Program-made: the position numbers and the translations under genes
The notes under the pieces: model-generated
Databases searched by the model: none
Told to the model about the DNA's origin: nothing
Seen by the model: only the letters and a program-made list of their open reading frames with translations
Assembly: GCA_902792985.1 (NCBI GenBank)
Contig: CADBBT010000016.1
Span: 1-33,146, forward strand
Length of the DNA stretch: 33,146 nt
Source: Oscillospiraceae bacterium
GTDB lineage: Bacteria; Bacillota; Clostridia; Oscillospirales; Acutalibacteraceae
Reading direction: 5' to 3'
Shown here: one piece after another, positions 8,339 to 16,042 of the stretch
How positions within the stretch are numbered: position 1 is the stretch's first letter
Layout: every line of letters starts with the position of its first letter

Positions 8339-9460
8339 ATGATCCAATTTGAAGAATTACGTTTACGTTTGCTGGAAAGCGAAAAGCCGCTGCAGGAGCT
8401 TGCTTCGTCTGTCGGCCTGAGCGAGATGCAGCAGGAAGTGGAAACGCTGGAAGCAAAAACGACCGACGAGGCTTTTTGGGGCGACCTTGCTGCGTCGCAA
8501 AAGGTGCTGCAGCGCATCTCCATGCTCAAAGGTAAAATCAAAGCCTATAACGACCTGAAGACCGCGTTTGACGATGCGCTGGTGATGATCGAGCTTTCCG
8601 ACGAAGAGGGCGATCTCGATCTGCTCGACGACTGCCGCGAAAGTGTGGAGGCTGTGGAAAAAGAGCTTGAAAAGCAGACCCTTGCAACGCTGCTGTCCGG
8701 CGAGTATGACGGACTGAACGCGATCTTGACCTTCCACGCCGGCGCAGGCGGAACGGAGGCACAGGACTGGTGCCAGATGCTGTTCCGGATGTATAACCAG
8801 TGGGCGACGAAGCACGGCTATAAGTTCACAACGGTGGACTTCCTTGACGGCGATGAAGCCGGTCTGAAATCCGCGGTCGTGGTGATCGAAGGCGAGAACG
8901 CCTACGGCTATCTCAAGAGCGAAATGGGCGTTCACCGTCTGGTGCGTGTGTCGCCGTTCGATTCCTCCGGCCGCCGCCATACATCCTTCGCCTCGCTGGA
9001 GGTCATGCCTGAGATCGACGATACCATCGAGGTCGAGATCAAACCCGAAGACATCAAGATGGAAGTCTACCGCGCCTCCGGTGCAGGCGGACAGAAGGTC
9101 AACAAAACGTCCTCCGCCGTGCGCTTGATCCATATTCCCACAGGCATCGTCGTGTCCTGCCAGGTGGAGCGCAGCCAGCATCAGAACCGTGAGGTCTGCA
9201 TGCGTATGCTCAAATCGAAGCTGATCGAGATCAAGGAGCGCGAGCATCTGGACAAGATCGAAGACATCAAGGGCGACCAGAAGGAGATCGGCTGGGGCAG
9301 CCAGATCCGCTCCTATGTGTTCATGCCGTACACCCTTGCGAAGGACCACCGCACGGGCTACGAAATGGGCAACATCAACGCTGTGATGGACGGCGACCTG
9401 GACGGCTTCATCAACGCATATCTGAAAAAGCAGTCGCTGGACGCGCTGGCGAACAGCTAA
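8339..9460 (+). CDS. prfB: Peptide chain release factor 2
   Basis: RF2 recognises UGA and UAA stop codons on the ribosome and triggers peptide release. The 373-residue protein has the RF2-type codon-recognition tripeptide SPF (VSPFDSSGRRHTSFA) and the catalytic GGQ loop (GAGGQKVNKTSSAVRL). The start at 8339 is preceded by AGAAAGGA; the longer frame from 8279 overlaps the promoter -10 and is rejected. The frame is continuous, with no in-frame UGA or CUUUGA slippery site in the first 30 codons, so the common autoregulatory +1 frameshift is absent. A heptad repeat array begins close after the stop codon. Confidence 0.97.
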   Translation: MIQFEELRLRLLESEKPLQELASSVGLSEMQQEVETLEAKTTDEAFWGDLAASQKVLQRISMLKGKIKAYNDLKTAFDDALVMIELSDEEGDLDLLDDCRESVEAVEKELEKQTLATLLSGEYDGLNAILTFHAGAGGTEAQDWCQMLFRMYNQWATKHGYKFTTVDFLDGDEAGLKSAVVVIEGENAYGYLKSEMGVHRLVRVSPFDSSGRRHTSFASLEVMPEIDDTIEVEIKPEDIKMEVYRASGAGGQKVNKTSSAVRLIHIPTGIVVSCQVERSQHQNREVCMRMLKSKLIEIKEREHLDKIEDIKGDQKEIGWGSQIRSYVFMPYTLAKDHRTGYEMGNINAVMDGDLDGFINAYLKKQSLDALANS

Positions 9461-9522
9461 GCTGTTTGAAGCTGTTAGCCGTTAGTCGTTAGCTGTTAGC
9501 TGTTAGCTTTTAGCCGTTAGCG
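9458..9522 (+). repeat. Degenerate 7-bp repeat array after the prfB stop codon
   Basis: Seven clear heptads of GTTAGCY type lie at 9474-9522 (variants GTTAGTC, TTTAGCC, GTTAGCG). One degenerate copy and the TAA-containing heptad at 9458-9464 extend the phase to the stop codon. Every clear copy contains TAG. Because 7 is not a multiple of 3, successive TAGs fall in different frames, covering all three. Related arrays follow argH and glnA. Confidence 0.85.
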
Positions 9523-9530
9523 AAAAGTTT

Positions 9531-9739
9531 AAGGGGCTGTTGCATTTAGATGAAAACGGCGTTTTCTTCGACCGAAGGCTACAGTTACGCCGAGAAAGAA
9601 AAACGGCGAGTCAAAGCAAAAACCATATCCTTTTAAAAAATAAAAATCAAGGAAAGCGCTTTCTTTACAGAACAGGTCTGCGGAAAGCGCTTTCTTTTTC
9701 GTTTGCTTTGACGTTTTTCGCTAAATGCGACAGTCCCTT
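9531..9739. mobile_element. 209-bp MITE-like element with 19-bp terminal inverted repeats
   Basis: Left end 9531-9549 (AAGGGGCTGTTGCATTTAG) matches the inverse of right end 9721-9739 with two mismatches. Weaker inverted similarity continues about 12 bases inward. A second internal inverted pair is GTCAAAGCAAA (about 9610-9620) with TTTGCTTTGAC (about 9702-9712). No transposase frame exists inside, so it would be non-autonomous. The GGGGCTGTTGCA-type end recalls IS1182/ISL3-group ends from memory; this is not verified. I could not identify a convincing target duplication. Together with the heptads, it fills most of the gene-free stretch 9461-9881. Confidence 0.6.
9651..9696. repeat. Two direct copies of a 12-bp palindrome
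   Basis: GGAAAGCGCTTTCTTT occurs at 9651-9666 and again at 9682-9697 or within a base of it. Each contains the perfect palindrome GAAAGCGCTTTC followed by T-rich sequence. They may act as weak terminators after prfB, or as protein binding sites. Confidence 0.6.
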
Positions 9740-9813
9740 TTTGAAAAGCATCCACTGATGAAATCGTCTGCGCAAATATTTTCGCACCGATCGAATGAGG
9801 TGATACAAAACAC

Positions 9814-9842
9814 TTGATTTTCCGGCGCACGCATGGTAGGAT
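9814..9842 (+). promoter_or_regulatory. Promoter for the secreted SGNH hydrolase
   Basis: TTGATT (9814-9819), a 17-base spacer and TAGGAT (9837-9842). Confidence 0.55.
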
Positions 9843-9881
9843 AGAACTGTGAGCGCTTGTGCAGAAAGGATTGATGTTTCG

Positions 9882-11015
9882 ATGATTGCTTGCAGCAGGA
9901 AAGTCTGTGTTGTTTTGTTTGTTTTGCTGTTATTGCTTGGCACGTTTTCGTTTGCCGCTTCGTCTTCAAACGTCATGCCCGGCCTGCCGACAGAGTACTG
10001 CACCGCGATTGTCGGTACTGACCTGACATTTCATGTTGATGCTAACGTGGTTTCTGTCGAGAGCAGCCGTGCGGACATTGCGGCCGCTTTTTTCGATGCG
10101 GGTGAACTCAAAATCGTTCCGTCTGCGACGGGTGACACAACCGTTACCGTCACCCAAGCGGACGGTAACGCTGAAACCTTTGACATTTACGTTTATGCTT
10201 CACAAGCGGAATATGAATATTTGCAAACCGTGTTTCAAGGCAAGACCTTCTCCGTTCTAGGCGACAGCATCTCCACACTGGAACCGTGGGATGATGGCGG
10301 AGCTTCGCGCTATTTTGATTTTGAGACAGTTGCCAATTGCGGTTTAGACAGCGGACTGGTGAATGCAAACGGCGAAAACAAGGGCGGTATTCCCATCCGC
10401 CGCAGGGACACCTACTGGGGCAACTTGCAGACCCGTTTCGATATGACGCTGGGCAATCTCGTTTCCTGGAGAGGAAAAACGGTGATCGACTGGATGGAAA
10501 GTGACGCACAAATCCATCGGCTTGGCAAAAACGGAACGCCGGACGTGATCTTTTTTAACGGCGGCAGCAATGATATTTTGAAGAAGAAAGCGCTCGATGA
10601 TTATTGCGCGGCGTATGATACCGTGCTGACGAAGCTTGGCGCAGACTACCCGGATGCAACCATCCTTGCACTGCTGCCTTGCGCACCGTCCGGTAATGCG
10701 CCTTATAACGCGGCGGCGATGGAGCTTTGTGAGCTGCATCATGTGGAATATGTGAACCTTGCAGCGTCCGGCGTCAAAGCGCTGCACCCAGACGCGGACG
10801 GATTTTCCAAAGAGGTCGGTTATATTCTTGATACGCTTTATGCCAACGAAAGAAGCCGCCTTGCAGATGCGCAGGAGCCTGTGACACAAGAGGCGGTGAC
10901 GGATGCGCCCACAACGAAACCTACGGTCGATGCGCCCACCGCGCCGAAGCTGAATTTTTTCCAGCGGCTGCTTGCATGGCTGCGTACGTTCTTTGCGCAC
11001 CTGTTCGGAAGATGA
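9882..11015 (+). CDS. Secreted SGNH/GDSL-family hydrolase
   Basis: The 377-residue protein is exported: an N-terminal signal sequence has a long leucine/valine core (about 9-25) ending near SFAASSS. A small Ig-like or adhesion-type region (about 30-105) precedes the hydrolase domain. Block I is GDSIS with the nucleophile at about S129, block III is NGGSNDI (about 226-232), and the last catalytic His is in LHPDADGF (about 302). Such enzymes deacylate esters, often acetyl groups on polysaccharides. A Thr/Pro linker (PTTKPTVDAPTAP) then leads to an aromatic amphipathic tail (FFQRLLAWLRTFFAHLFGR) that may attach the enzyme to the envelope. ATG 9882 is chosen over GTG 9849 because it follows AGAAAGGA and starts at the signal sequence. 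Substrate unknown. Confidence 0.85.
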   Translation: MIACSRKVCVVLFVLLLLLGTFSFAASSSNVMPGLPTEYCTAIVGTDLTFHVDANVVSVESSRADIAAAFFDAGELKIVPSATGDTTVTVTQADGNAETFDIYVYASQAEYEYLQTVFQGKTFSVLGDSISTLEPWDDGGASRYFDFETVANCGLDSGLVNANGENKGGIPIRRRDTYWGNLQTRFDMTLGNLVSWRGKTVIDWMESDAQIHRLGKNGTPDVIFFNGGSNDILKKKALDDYCAAYDTVLTKLGADYPDATILALLPCAPSGNAPYNAAAMELCELHHVEYVNLAASGVKALHPDADGFSKEVGYILDTLYANERSRLADAQEPVTQEAVTDAPTTKPTVDAPTAPKLNFFQRLLAWLRTFFAHLFGR

Positions 11016-11050
11016 CCGGCTTGTTCTTCCGCTTTTAAAATACAAAAATG

Positions 11051-11078
11051 CCCGCCGTGGGATGTGAACCGCGGCGGG
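11051..11078. terminator. Shared terminator of the SGNH gene and the argH operon
   Basis: A 10-bp stem (11051-11060 with 11069-11078, one G-T pair) with an 8-base loop. T-rich sequence follows on the minus side (opposite 11035-11048) and a weaker TCTTCTATT on the plus side. Confidence 0.75.
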
Positions 11079-11088
11079 TCTTCTATTC

Positions 11089-11130
11089 GCTAACGACTAA
11101 CAGCTAATAGCTAACAGCTATCAGCAATCA
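11089..11130 (-). repeat. 7-bp repeat array starting at the argH stop codon
   Basis: Six heptads. In the argH direction they read TGATTGC, TGATAGC, TGTTAGC, TATTAGC, TGTTAGT, CGTTAGC. The first three bases are the argH stop codon itself. The other five copies carry TAG in rotating frames. Orientation to the upstream gene is the same as in the prfB array. Confidence 0.85.
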
Positions 11131-12501
11131 GCTCCCCAATCTCTCTTTCAGCGCTTTGATCTCCTTGCGCACGCATTCCGGCGCGGGGCCGCCTTTGACC
11201 GTGCGGCGGTTCACACAGGCGTCGAGGTCGATCGCGTCGAACACGCCCTCGTCAAACAGCTCGCAAACCTTGCGGTAATCGTCGAGCGGCAGGGTTTCCA
11301 GCGTCAGGCCGCGGTCGATGCAAAGCGCCACGAGCTCGCCCGTGCATTTGTAGGCGTCACGGAAGGGGAGTCCCTTGCCGACCAGATAGTCGGCGCAGTC
11401 GGTGGCGTTGATGAAGCCGCCGGCGGCAGCCTTGCGCAGATTCTCGCGCAAAACAGTCGCGGTTTCCAGCATGGGGCTGAAGGTGTCGAGACACAGCAGC
11501 ACCGTGTCCACCGCGTCAAACACCGCCTCTTTGTCCTCCTGCATATCCTTGTTGTAGGCCAGGGGGATGCCCTTCATCACCGTCAGAAGGGTCATCAGAT
11601 CGCCGAACACACGGCCCGATTTTCCGCGCACCAGCTCCGCAATGTCGGGGTTTTTCTTTTGCGGCATGATGGAGCTGCCGGTGGAAAACGCATCGTCCAG
11701 CTCAACGAATTTGAACTCCCATGAGCACCAGAGAATGACCTCTTCCGCAAATCGCGACAGGTGCACCATGATGATGGACAGCGCGCTCAGAAGCTCCAGC
11801 ACATAGTCGCGGTCGCTCACGCCGTCCAGACTGTTGTCGCTCACGCCTGAAAGACCGAGCAGCCCGGCGGCATAGGCGCGGTCAAGCGGATAGGTCGTGC
11901 CGGCCAGCGCACCGGAGCCGAGGGGAGACACGGCCATGCGCTTTTTGCAATCGGTCAAGCGGTCGCGGTCGCGTTCCAGCATGGCGGCATAGGCGAGCAG
12001 ATGGTGACCGAACGTGACGGGCTGCGCGCGCTGCATATGGGTGTAGCCGGGCATGACGTAATCGGCGGTCGCTTCTGCTTTGTCAGCGATCACGCGCAAA
12101 AAACGCACGATGGCAGCGTCTACAAGATCGGTTTGCTCGAGCAGATACAGCCGCAGGTCGAGCGCAACCTGATCGTTGCGGCTGCGCGCGGTGTGCAAAC
12201 GTTTTCCGCTGTCGCCGATACGGCGGGTCAGCTCGGCTTCCACAAAGGTGTGGATGTCCTCGACCGTCATGTCGATCTCCAGCTTTCCGCTTTCCAGATC
12301 TGCAGCGATCTCGCCCAGCGTTGCGGCGATCTTTTCGCTTTCCGCTTTGTCGAGGATGCCCTGTTTGCCGAGCATGGTCACATGCGCGACCGACCCGGCG
12401 ATGTCCTGCTTCGCCATGCGGCAGTCAAAGGGGATCGACGCGTTGAAATCGTTGGTCTGTTTGTCCAGTGTTTTTTTGAATCGTCCTGTCCAAAGGGGCA
12501 T
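11128..12501 (-). CDS. argH: Argininosuccinate lyase
   Basis: It cleaves argininosuccinate to arginine and fumarate, the last step of arginine synthesis; the enzyme is a cytoplasmic homotetramer of the fumarase/aspartase superfamily. The 457-residue length is normal. Visible motifs are the N-terminal LWTGRF, HTARSRNDQVALD (substrate site), YTHMQRAQPVTFGHH, and the superfamily signature GSSIMPQKKNPD carrying the catalytic serine. AAGGAGGT lies seven bases before the ATG. It is the third gene of the GDPD-Ogt-argH operon, 18 bases after the Ogt-like gene. argG is not in the window. The stop codon sits inside a heptad repeat. Confidence 0.97.
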   Translation of the reverse strand: MPLWTGRFKKTLDKQTNDFNASIPFDCRMAKQDIAGSVAHVTMLGKQGILDKAESEKIAATLGEIAADLESGKLEIDMTVEDIHTFVEAELTRRIGDSGKRLHTARSRNDQVALDLRLYLLEQTDLVDAAIVRFLRVIADKAEATADYVMPGYTHMQRAQPVTFGHHLLAYAAMLERDRDRLTDCKKRMAVSPLGSGALAGTTYPLDRAYAAGLLGLSGVSDNSLDGVSDRDYVLELLSALSIIMVHLSRFAEEVILWCSWEFKFVELDDAFSTGSSIMPQKKNPDIAELVRGKSGRVFGDLMTLLTVMKGIPLAYNKDMQEDKEAVFDAVDTVLLCLDTFSPMLETATVLRENLRKAAAGGFINATDCADYLVGKGLPFRDAYKCTGELVALCIDRGLTLETLPLDDYRKVCELFDEGVFDAIDLDACVNRRTVKGGPAPECVRKEIKALKERLGS

Positions 12502-12519
12502 GGGAACGACCTCCTTGCT

Positions 12520-12825
12520 TTATAGTTTCAGTTGAAAATGTTTCATGTCCACATGTTCGTCATCCAAAAACTGCACGCCCTCGTTCTTGAGCAGCTCCAC
12601 CTGGATGTTCGGTCCGCCGAAGGCAAACGCGGACGAGACGGCGCCGTTGCGGTGGACAACGCGGTGGCAGGGGATGACGCCAGGTTCCGGGTTTTGATGC
12701 AGCGCATAGCCGACAACGCGCGCCCAGCGGGGATTTCCGGCGAGCGCGGCGACTTGTCCGTAGGACGCGACCGTGCCCTTCGGAATGGTGCGCACAACTT
12801 CATAGATTTTTTCAAACGTCGTCAT
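12520..12825 (-). CDS. Minimal Ogt/alkyltransferase-like DNA-binding domain protein
   Basis: The 101-residue protein corresponds only to the C-terminal domain of O6-alkylguanine-DNA alkyltransferases (full enzymes are about 150-180 residues). It has the helix-turn-helix region (GTVASYGQVAALAG), the intercalating-arginine area (RWARVVGYAL) and the active-site motif IPCHRVV with C53. Known ATL proteins of this size usually replace the Cys with Trp or Ala and only flag lesions for excision repair. Here the cysteine is kept, so alkyl transfer is chemically possible. Its ATG overlaps the upstream stop (ATGA), giving translational coupling. Most likely it acts in alkylation damage recognition or repair; which of the two is uncertain. 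Confidence 0.85.
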   Translation of the reverse strand: MTTFEKIYEVVRTIPKGTVASYGQVAALAGNPRWARVVGYALHQNPEPGVIPCHRVVHRNGAVSSAFAFGGPNIQVELLKNEGVQFLDDEHVDMKHFQLKL

Positions 12826-13646
12826 AAGCTTTCATAATACTGCTTCGCAGCGAGCAGGAAATCGGTCTGCACGATGTCGAAGCCCTTTTCTTTGAACCAG
12901 CCCCAGCCGAACTCCGGGTCGCCGCAAACAGCTTTGTCATCGGTGTGTCCGGCGGAAAGCACGTCCTTGTAGTTGTAAACGATGGCGTTGCCCCAAACCG
13001 CAAGTCCGCACGCGTGAAAGCTGTTTATGGATGCGTCGCTGACAATGGGCGCGTCCTCATTTTCAAACAGCGCTTCCACACCGGCGAGACGGATGCCCTT
13101 GCTTTGAATGTACGGCGTGATCTCGTCATTGTCGCGCACCATAACGAACAGCGGCAGCTCCGGCGCGGCGGCAGCGGCCTTGTCGGCGTCGCGCTTTTTC
13201 GCGGGGATCTTCACAAGCACCTGTGATTGCAGATTGTGCCGGCGGATGCAATCGGCGATCGCGTCGGGGTACATCCAGTATTTGTCGATGTTGAGCAGAC
13301 ACTTGCCCTTCAGCAGCTCAAACGCGTTGTCCAGTGTCAAAAGGGGGTCTTCGGTCTTTGTGCGGTCGGCGTTGACAAAGCGCAGGCGCGAGATCGCGCT
13401 TTCTTTCATCGTGCAAAGCAGTCGTCGCTGCGCCAGATGCACATACTCCATGCCCGGATGAAACACCCAAAGCGTACCGTCTTTGGCGCGTGTAACGTCA
13501 AGTTCGATGATATCGGCGCCCTGTGCCAGTGCGGCTAGAAAGGCTTTTTCCGAATTGCAGGGAATGTTGCCGCCGCAAACGCCTCGGTGCGCCGCGAGCA
13601 GCGGACGTTCACCGCCGCGCAGCAGAGAAGGGAACGGATTGGTCAT
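12822..13646 (-). CDS. Glycerophosphodiester phosphodiesterase-family protein
   Basis: The 274-residue TIM-barrel protein has the GDPD signature: HRG at 20-22, E48 and D50 in IIELDVTRAKDGTLWVFHP, and H63. The family hydrolyses glycerophosphodiesters to glycerol-3-phosphate and an alcohol. No signal peptide is seen, so it is probably cytoplasmic. The C-terminal barrel strands are present (KGFDIVQTDFL), with a second aromatic segment PEFGWGWF. ATG 13646 has AAAGGAG seven bases upstream and a near-consensus promoter just before it; a longer frame reaching 14114 runs through element B and is rejected. First gene of the operon with the Ogt-like gene and argH. Confidence 0.88.
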   Translation of the reverse strand: MTNPFPSLLRGGERPLLAAHRGVCGGNIPCNSEKAFLAALAQGADIIELDVTRAKDGTLWVFHPGMEYVHLAQRRLLCTMKESAISRLRFVNADRTKTEDPLLTLDNAFELLKGKCLLNIDKYWMYPDAIADCIRRHNLQSQVLVKIPAKKRDADKAAAAAPELPLFVMVRDNDEITPYIQSKGIRLAGVEALFENEDAPIVSDASINSFHACGLAVWGNAIVYNYKDVLSAGHTDDKAVCGDPEFGWGWFKEKGFDIVQTDFLLAAKQYYESL

Positions 13647-13677
13647 TGAAATGCTCCTTTCCGAGTGTCTTTGCAAA

Positions 13678-13706
13678 ATTTTAGCATGCCGGGCGGCGGT
13701 TGTCAA
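13678..13706 (-). promoter_or_regulatory. Near-consensus promoter of the GDPD-Ogt-argH operon
   Basis: On the minus strand: TTGACA (13706-13701), a 17-base spacer and TAAAAT (13683-13678). A 7-bp hairpin (13709-13715 with 13721-13727) lies just upstream. Confidence 0.85.
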
Positions 13707-13775
13707 GAGCATTTCAAGCGGAAATGCCGTTTGAACAGGGCGAAAAAAAGCGGTGTGCTGCGGTGCGGCGAGAAA

Positions 13776-13932
13776 GGCGGCGGGCGGGTCGCCGGCGTGC
13801 TTGCACGCCGGCGAAAAGGGGCGCGGCGCAGGGGTGAAGAAGGAAAACAGCGCGTAAGGCCGCGCCCCTTTCCCACGCGGCTGCGCCGCGTGGGCCCGCC
13901 CGCCGCCCGTGCGCACGGCGCAGCCGTGCGCA
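13776..13932. repeat. Nested-palindrome element B
   Basis: The outer stem pairs 13776-13788 with 13895-13907 (13 bp, GGCGGCGGGCGGG). Inside it are three hairpins: 13789-13800/13803-13814 (12 bp), 13815-13827/13859-13871 (13 bp with a 31-base loop) and 13872-13881/13885-13894 (10 bp, loop TGC). These tile the interior with almost no spare bases. A trailing hairpin pairs 13910-13919 with 13923-13932 (10 bp, loop GCA). No leading hairpin is obvious. It occupies most of the gene-free stretch 13647-14040, between the GDPD promoter and the kinase terminator. Its long-loop hairpin resembles that of element D. Confidence 0.85.
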
Positions 13933-13944
13933 GCTCCGGAAAAG

Positions 13945-14018
13945 AGCAAAAAACAAACCCGGCAGTAAATGATACGGATTTCATGTTTACATGAGATTCG
14001 TATCAACTGTCGGGTTTG
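13945..14018 (-). terminator. Terminator of the RR-HK operon (minus strand)
   Basis: A long interrupted hairpin: 13954-13966 with 14006-14018 (13 bp, one G-T), 13971-13976 with 13999-14004, and a tip 13981-13985/13990-13994. On the minus strand it is followed by six U (opposite 13948-13953). Confidence 0.85.
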
Positions 14019-14040
14019 CTGAGAGGTAGGAACTGTCTTT

Positions 14041-15108
14041 TTATTCCAGCGGCAGTGTGACTGTGAATGTGCTGCCGAAATTTTCTTCGCTTTCGGCGGT
14101 GATGCTGCCGCCAAGCAGACGCAGCACCTGCTGCACCAGCGCGAGCCCGAGCCCGTTCCCCTCGGTGGCGTGGGAGCGGTCGGCCTGATAAAACTTATCG
14201 AAAATGTGCGGCAGACTCTCTGCCGAAATCCCGCAGCCGGTGTCGGTGACGGTCACAATGACCTGATCTTGTGTGCGGCGCTCGGTAACCGTGATGCTCC
14301 CGCCGACGGGCGTAAACTTGACGGCGTTGGAGATCAGGTTGTTCCAGACCATTTCCAGCAGGCTTTCTTCCGAGCGGATGACGCAGCGGTCTTCAACCTC
14401 CATGTTGATCTCGATGTTCTTTTCTTCCCATTTGTTTTCAAACAAAATCACGCATTCGCAAATCTGTCGGCTGAGATCAAACGGCGCTTTCTGTGCGGAA
14501 AGCGCGTGCTGTTCAAGCTTGTTGAGCCGCAAAATGTTGCTGACAAGTTCGCTCATGCGCGCGGCGGAATCGGCGATGACGGACGCGTATTCCTGACAGA
14601 TATCGTCCTGCGGCACGCTGCTTTTCAACAGGGTCGCGTAGTTGTTGAGCAGGGAAAGCGGCGTTTTGAATTCGTGCGAGACATTGGAGATGAAATCTGT
14701 TTTCAGCGTTTCAATGCTGGACAGCTCTTCTGCCATCTGATTGAGGTCGAGCATCATGTAATCGAGGTAGTCCATTTTTTTGCCGCTGTGCGTCGGCGTA
14801 AGTCGAACGGAAAAATCGCCGTGCGAAATGCGGTCCATCGCTTCAGAGATCTTTTGTGTCGGCTCGTCATAGGTTTTTTTGAATTTCCGCTGCAAGATCA
14901 GTGTCAGCAGGCTCGAAACCGCGAACCAGTAGGCCAGCATGATGTGGGTCTGCAGCCACTCGACGATCTGTTCCTTCTGCATGAGCACGATCAGTCCGAT
15001 ATGGATGCCTGTTGTCAGCAGCAAAATACCGAGCACAAGCCAGAAGATGTGAAACGGAAACCGCGACGCGCGCACGTCTTTGCGCTTCGGCACCACGGGA
15101 AGAATCAT
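14041..15108 (-). CDS. Membrane sensor histidine kinase
   Basis: The 355-residue protein has two hydrophobic segments (about 20-43 and 55-73) with a very short extracytoplasmic loop, so it probably senses the membrane or a partner protein rather than a large ligand. A HAMP-like linker (about 74-130) precedes HisKA with H145 in VSHEFKTPLSLL. The HATPase part has an N box (NLISNAVKFTPVGG), a G1 box (DTGCGI), an F box (FDKFYQADRS) and a G2 box (GNGLGLALVQQV). It is translated from an ATG that overlaps the regulator stop (ATGA), so the pair is coupled. The short loop recalls intramembrane-sensing kinases of Firmicutes envelope-stress systems, but no cognate transporter is adjacent. Confidence 0.93.
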   Translation of the reverse strand: MILPVVPKRKDVRASRFPFHIFWLVLGILLLTTGIHIGLIVLMQKEQIVEWLQTHIMLAYWFAVSSLLTLILQRKFKKTYDEPTQKISEAMDRISHGDFSVRLTPTHSGKKMDYLDYMMLDLNQMAEELSSIETLKTDFISNVSHEFKTPLSLLNNYATLLKSSVPQDDICQEYASVIADSAARMSELVSNILRLNKLEQHALSAQKAPFDLSRQICECVILFENKWEEKNIEINMEVEDRCVIRSEESLLEMVWNNLISNAVKFTPVGGSITVTERRTQDQVIVTVTDTGCGISAESLPHIFDKFYQADRSHATEGNGLGLALVQQVLRLLGGSITAESEENFGSTFTVTLPLE

Positions 15109-15776
15109 AGCAGCACCGCCTTATAGCCGAGCCCGCGCACGGTCACGATGGAAAAGCCGTCGCAGTCGGCAAGTTTATTGCGCAGCTTCGTGATATACAC
15201 GTCCACGGCGCGCAGTCCGGAATCACTGTCCATGCCCCAAAACTCATCCATGAGCTGGGCGCGCGAAAAGGTTTTTCCAGGGTAGGAGAGAAACTTAAAC
15301 ATCAGCTTGAACTCCCGCTTTGTGAGCGCGATCTCTTCTCCGTTGACCGTTACCGTGACCGCGTCTGCGTCCAAAACGAGATTGCCGACCTCGATTTTTC
15401 GCTGCGCTTCAATGTTGGCGCGCCGCAGCAGTGCGCGCACGCGCAGCAGCAGCTCGTCGAGGTTTACGGGCTTGACCATGTAATCGTCCACGCCCAACCG
15501 GAACGCTTTCTGTTTTGCGGAAAGCTCCTCAAGCGCCGAGATGAAGAGAATGGGGATCTTTTCGTTCACGCTGCGTACCGTATCGGCAAATTCAAATCCG
15601 TCTGTGCCGGGCATCATGATGTCGGAAATGATGAGGTCGTAAAGACTGCTGTAAAGTGCGTCATATGCTTCCTGCACAGTCAGACAGCCCTTTGTTTCAA
15701 AGCCGCTGTCTTTGAGATAGCGCGTGATCAGCTTGTTCAGCCGCGCGTCGTCTTCCACAATGAGTATTTTGATCAT
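15105..15776 (-). CDS. OmpR-family response regulator
   Basis: The 223-residue protein has a receiver domain (acidic pair at D9-D10, phospho-acceptor D52 in ISDIMMPG, lysine in YMVKPVN) and a C-terminal winged helix ending in TVRGLGYKAVLL. ATG 15776 follows GGAGGG by six bases and gives MIKILIVEDD; the longer upstream frame has no family similarity. It is the first gene of the two-gene operon with the kinase and is divergent from the hydrogenase operon. The 302-base region between them could place its own operator there; autoregulation or control of the hydrogenase genes is only a possibility. Confidence 0.93.
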   Translation of the reverse strand: MIKILIVEDDARLNKLITRYLKDSGFETKGCLTVQEAYDALYSSLYDLIISDIMMPGTDGFEFADTVRSVNEKIPILFISALEELSAKQKAFRLGVDDYMVKPVNLDELLLRVRALLRRANIEAQRKIEVGNLVLDADAVTVTVNGEEIALTKREFKLMFKFLSYPGKTFSRAQLMDEFWGMDSDSGLRAVDVYITKLRNKLADCDGFSIVTVRGLGYKAVLL

Positions 15777-15945
15777 GGGAATCCCTCCGTTTCTATCATA
15801 GCATAGCATGAAGATGTTTCCGTTTTGTTGCCGTTCACGCTTTTTGAACAAAGAAACGAAAATCGTTTTGCGCGGTTTTGTCAGTAAGCATCTGCTAACT
15901 TTTTGAAAAATGGCATTTTTTTGCAAATTTGGCGCGGAAAAACTA

Positions 15946-15975
15946 TAGACAATTCGATCTTATTTATGTTATTAT
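15946..15975 (+). promoter_or_regulatory. Probable promoter of the hydrogenase operon
   Basis: TAGACA (15946-15951), an 18-base spacer and TATTAT (15970-15975) in a very AT-rich stretch. Weaker alternatives overlap (TTGCAA 15921-15926 with TATAGA 15944-15949). Confidence 0.4.
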
Positions 15976-15985
15976 ATATTGACTA

Positions 15986-16042
15986 ATCCGAAGATTGACC
16001 ATAAATCTGCGGATCGGTGCAGCTGCCGATGCTGTCGGCAGC
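15986..16042 (+). promoter_or_regulatory. Two hairpins in the hydrogenase operon leader
   Basis: Hairpin 1 pairs 15986-15996 with 16004-16014 (10 pairs with one A-G mismatch, 7-base loop). Hairpin 2 pairs 16022-16029 with 16035-16042 (GCTGCCGA/TCGGCAGC, 5-base loop). Both lie in the roughly 95-base leader before AAAGGAGG (16063-16070). No U-tract follows, so they are not a simple terminator. No riboswitch class was recognised. Bases 15777-15945 of this gene-free stretch show only AT-rich sequence. Confidence 0.5.

Noticed and set aside
9474-9522. CRISPR-like or direct-repeat array
   Set aside because: Units are contiguous 7-mers with no spacers and no cas genes; reported instead as a heptad repeat.
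13647-14114. N-terminal extension of the GDPD frame to 14114
   Set aside because: It reads through the near-consensus promoter, element B and a terminator, and yields low-complexity Arg/Pro/Ala sequence.
14170-15126. A 318-codon plus-strand frame opposite the sensor kinase
   Set aside because: Shadow frame; the minus strand has full kinase motifs and coupled overlap with its regulator.
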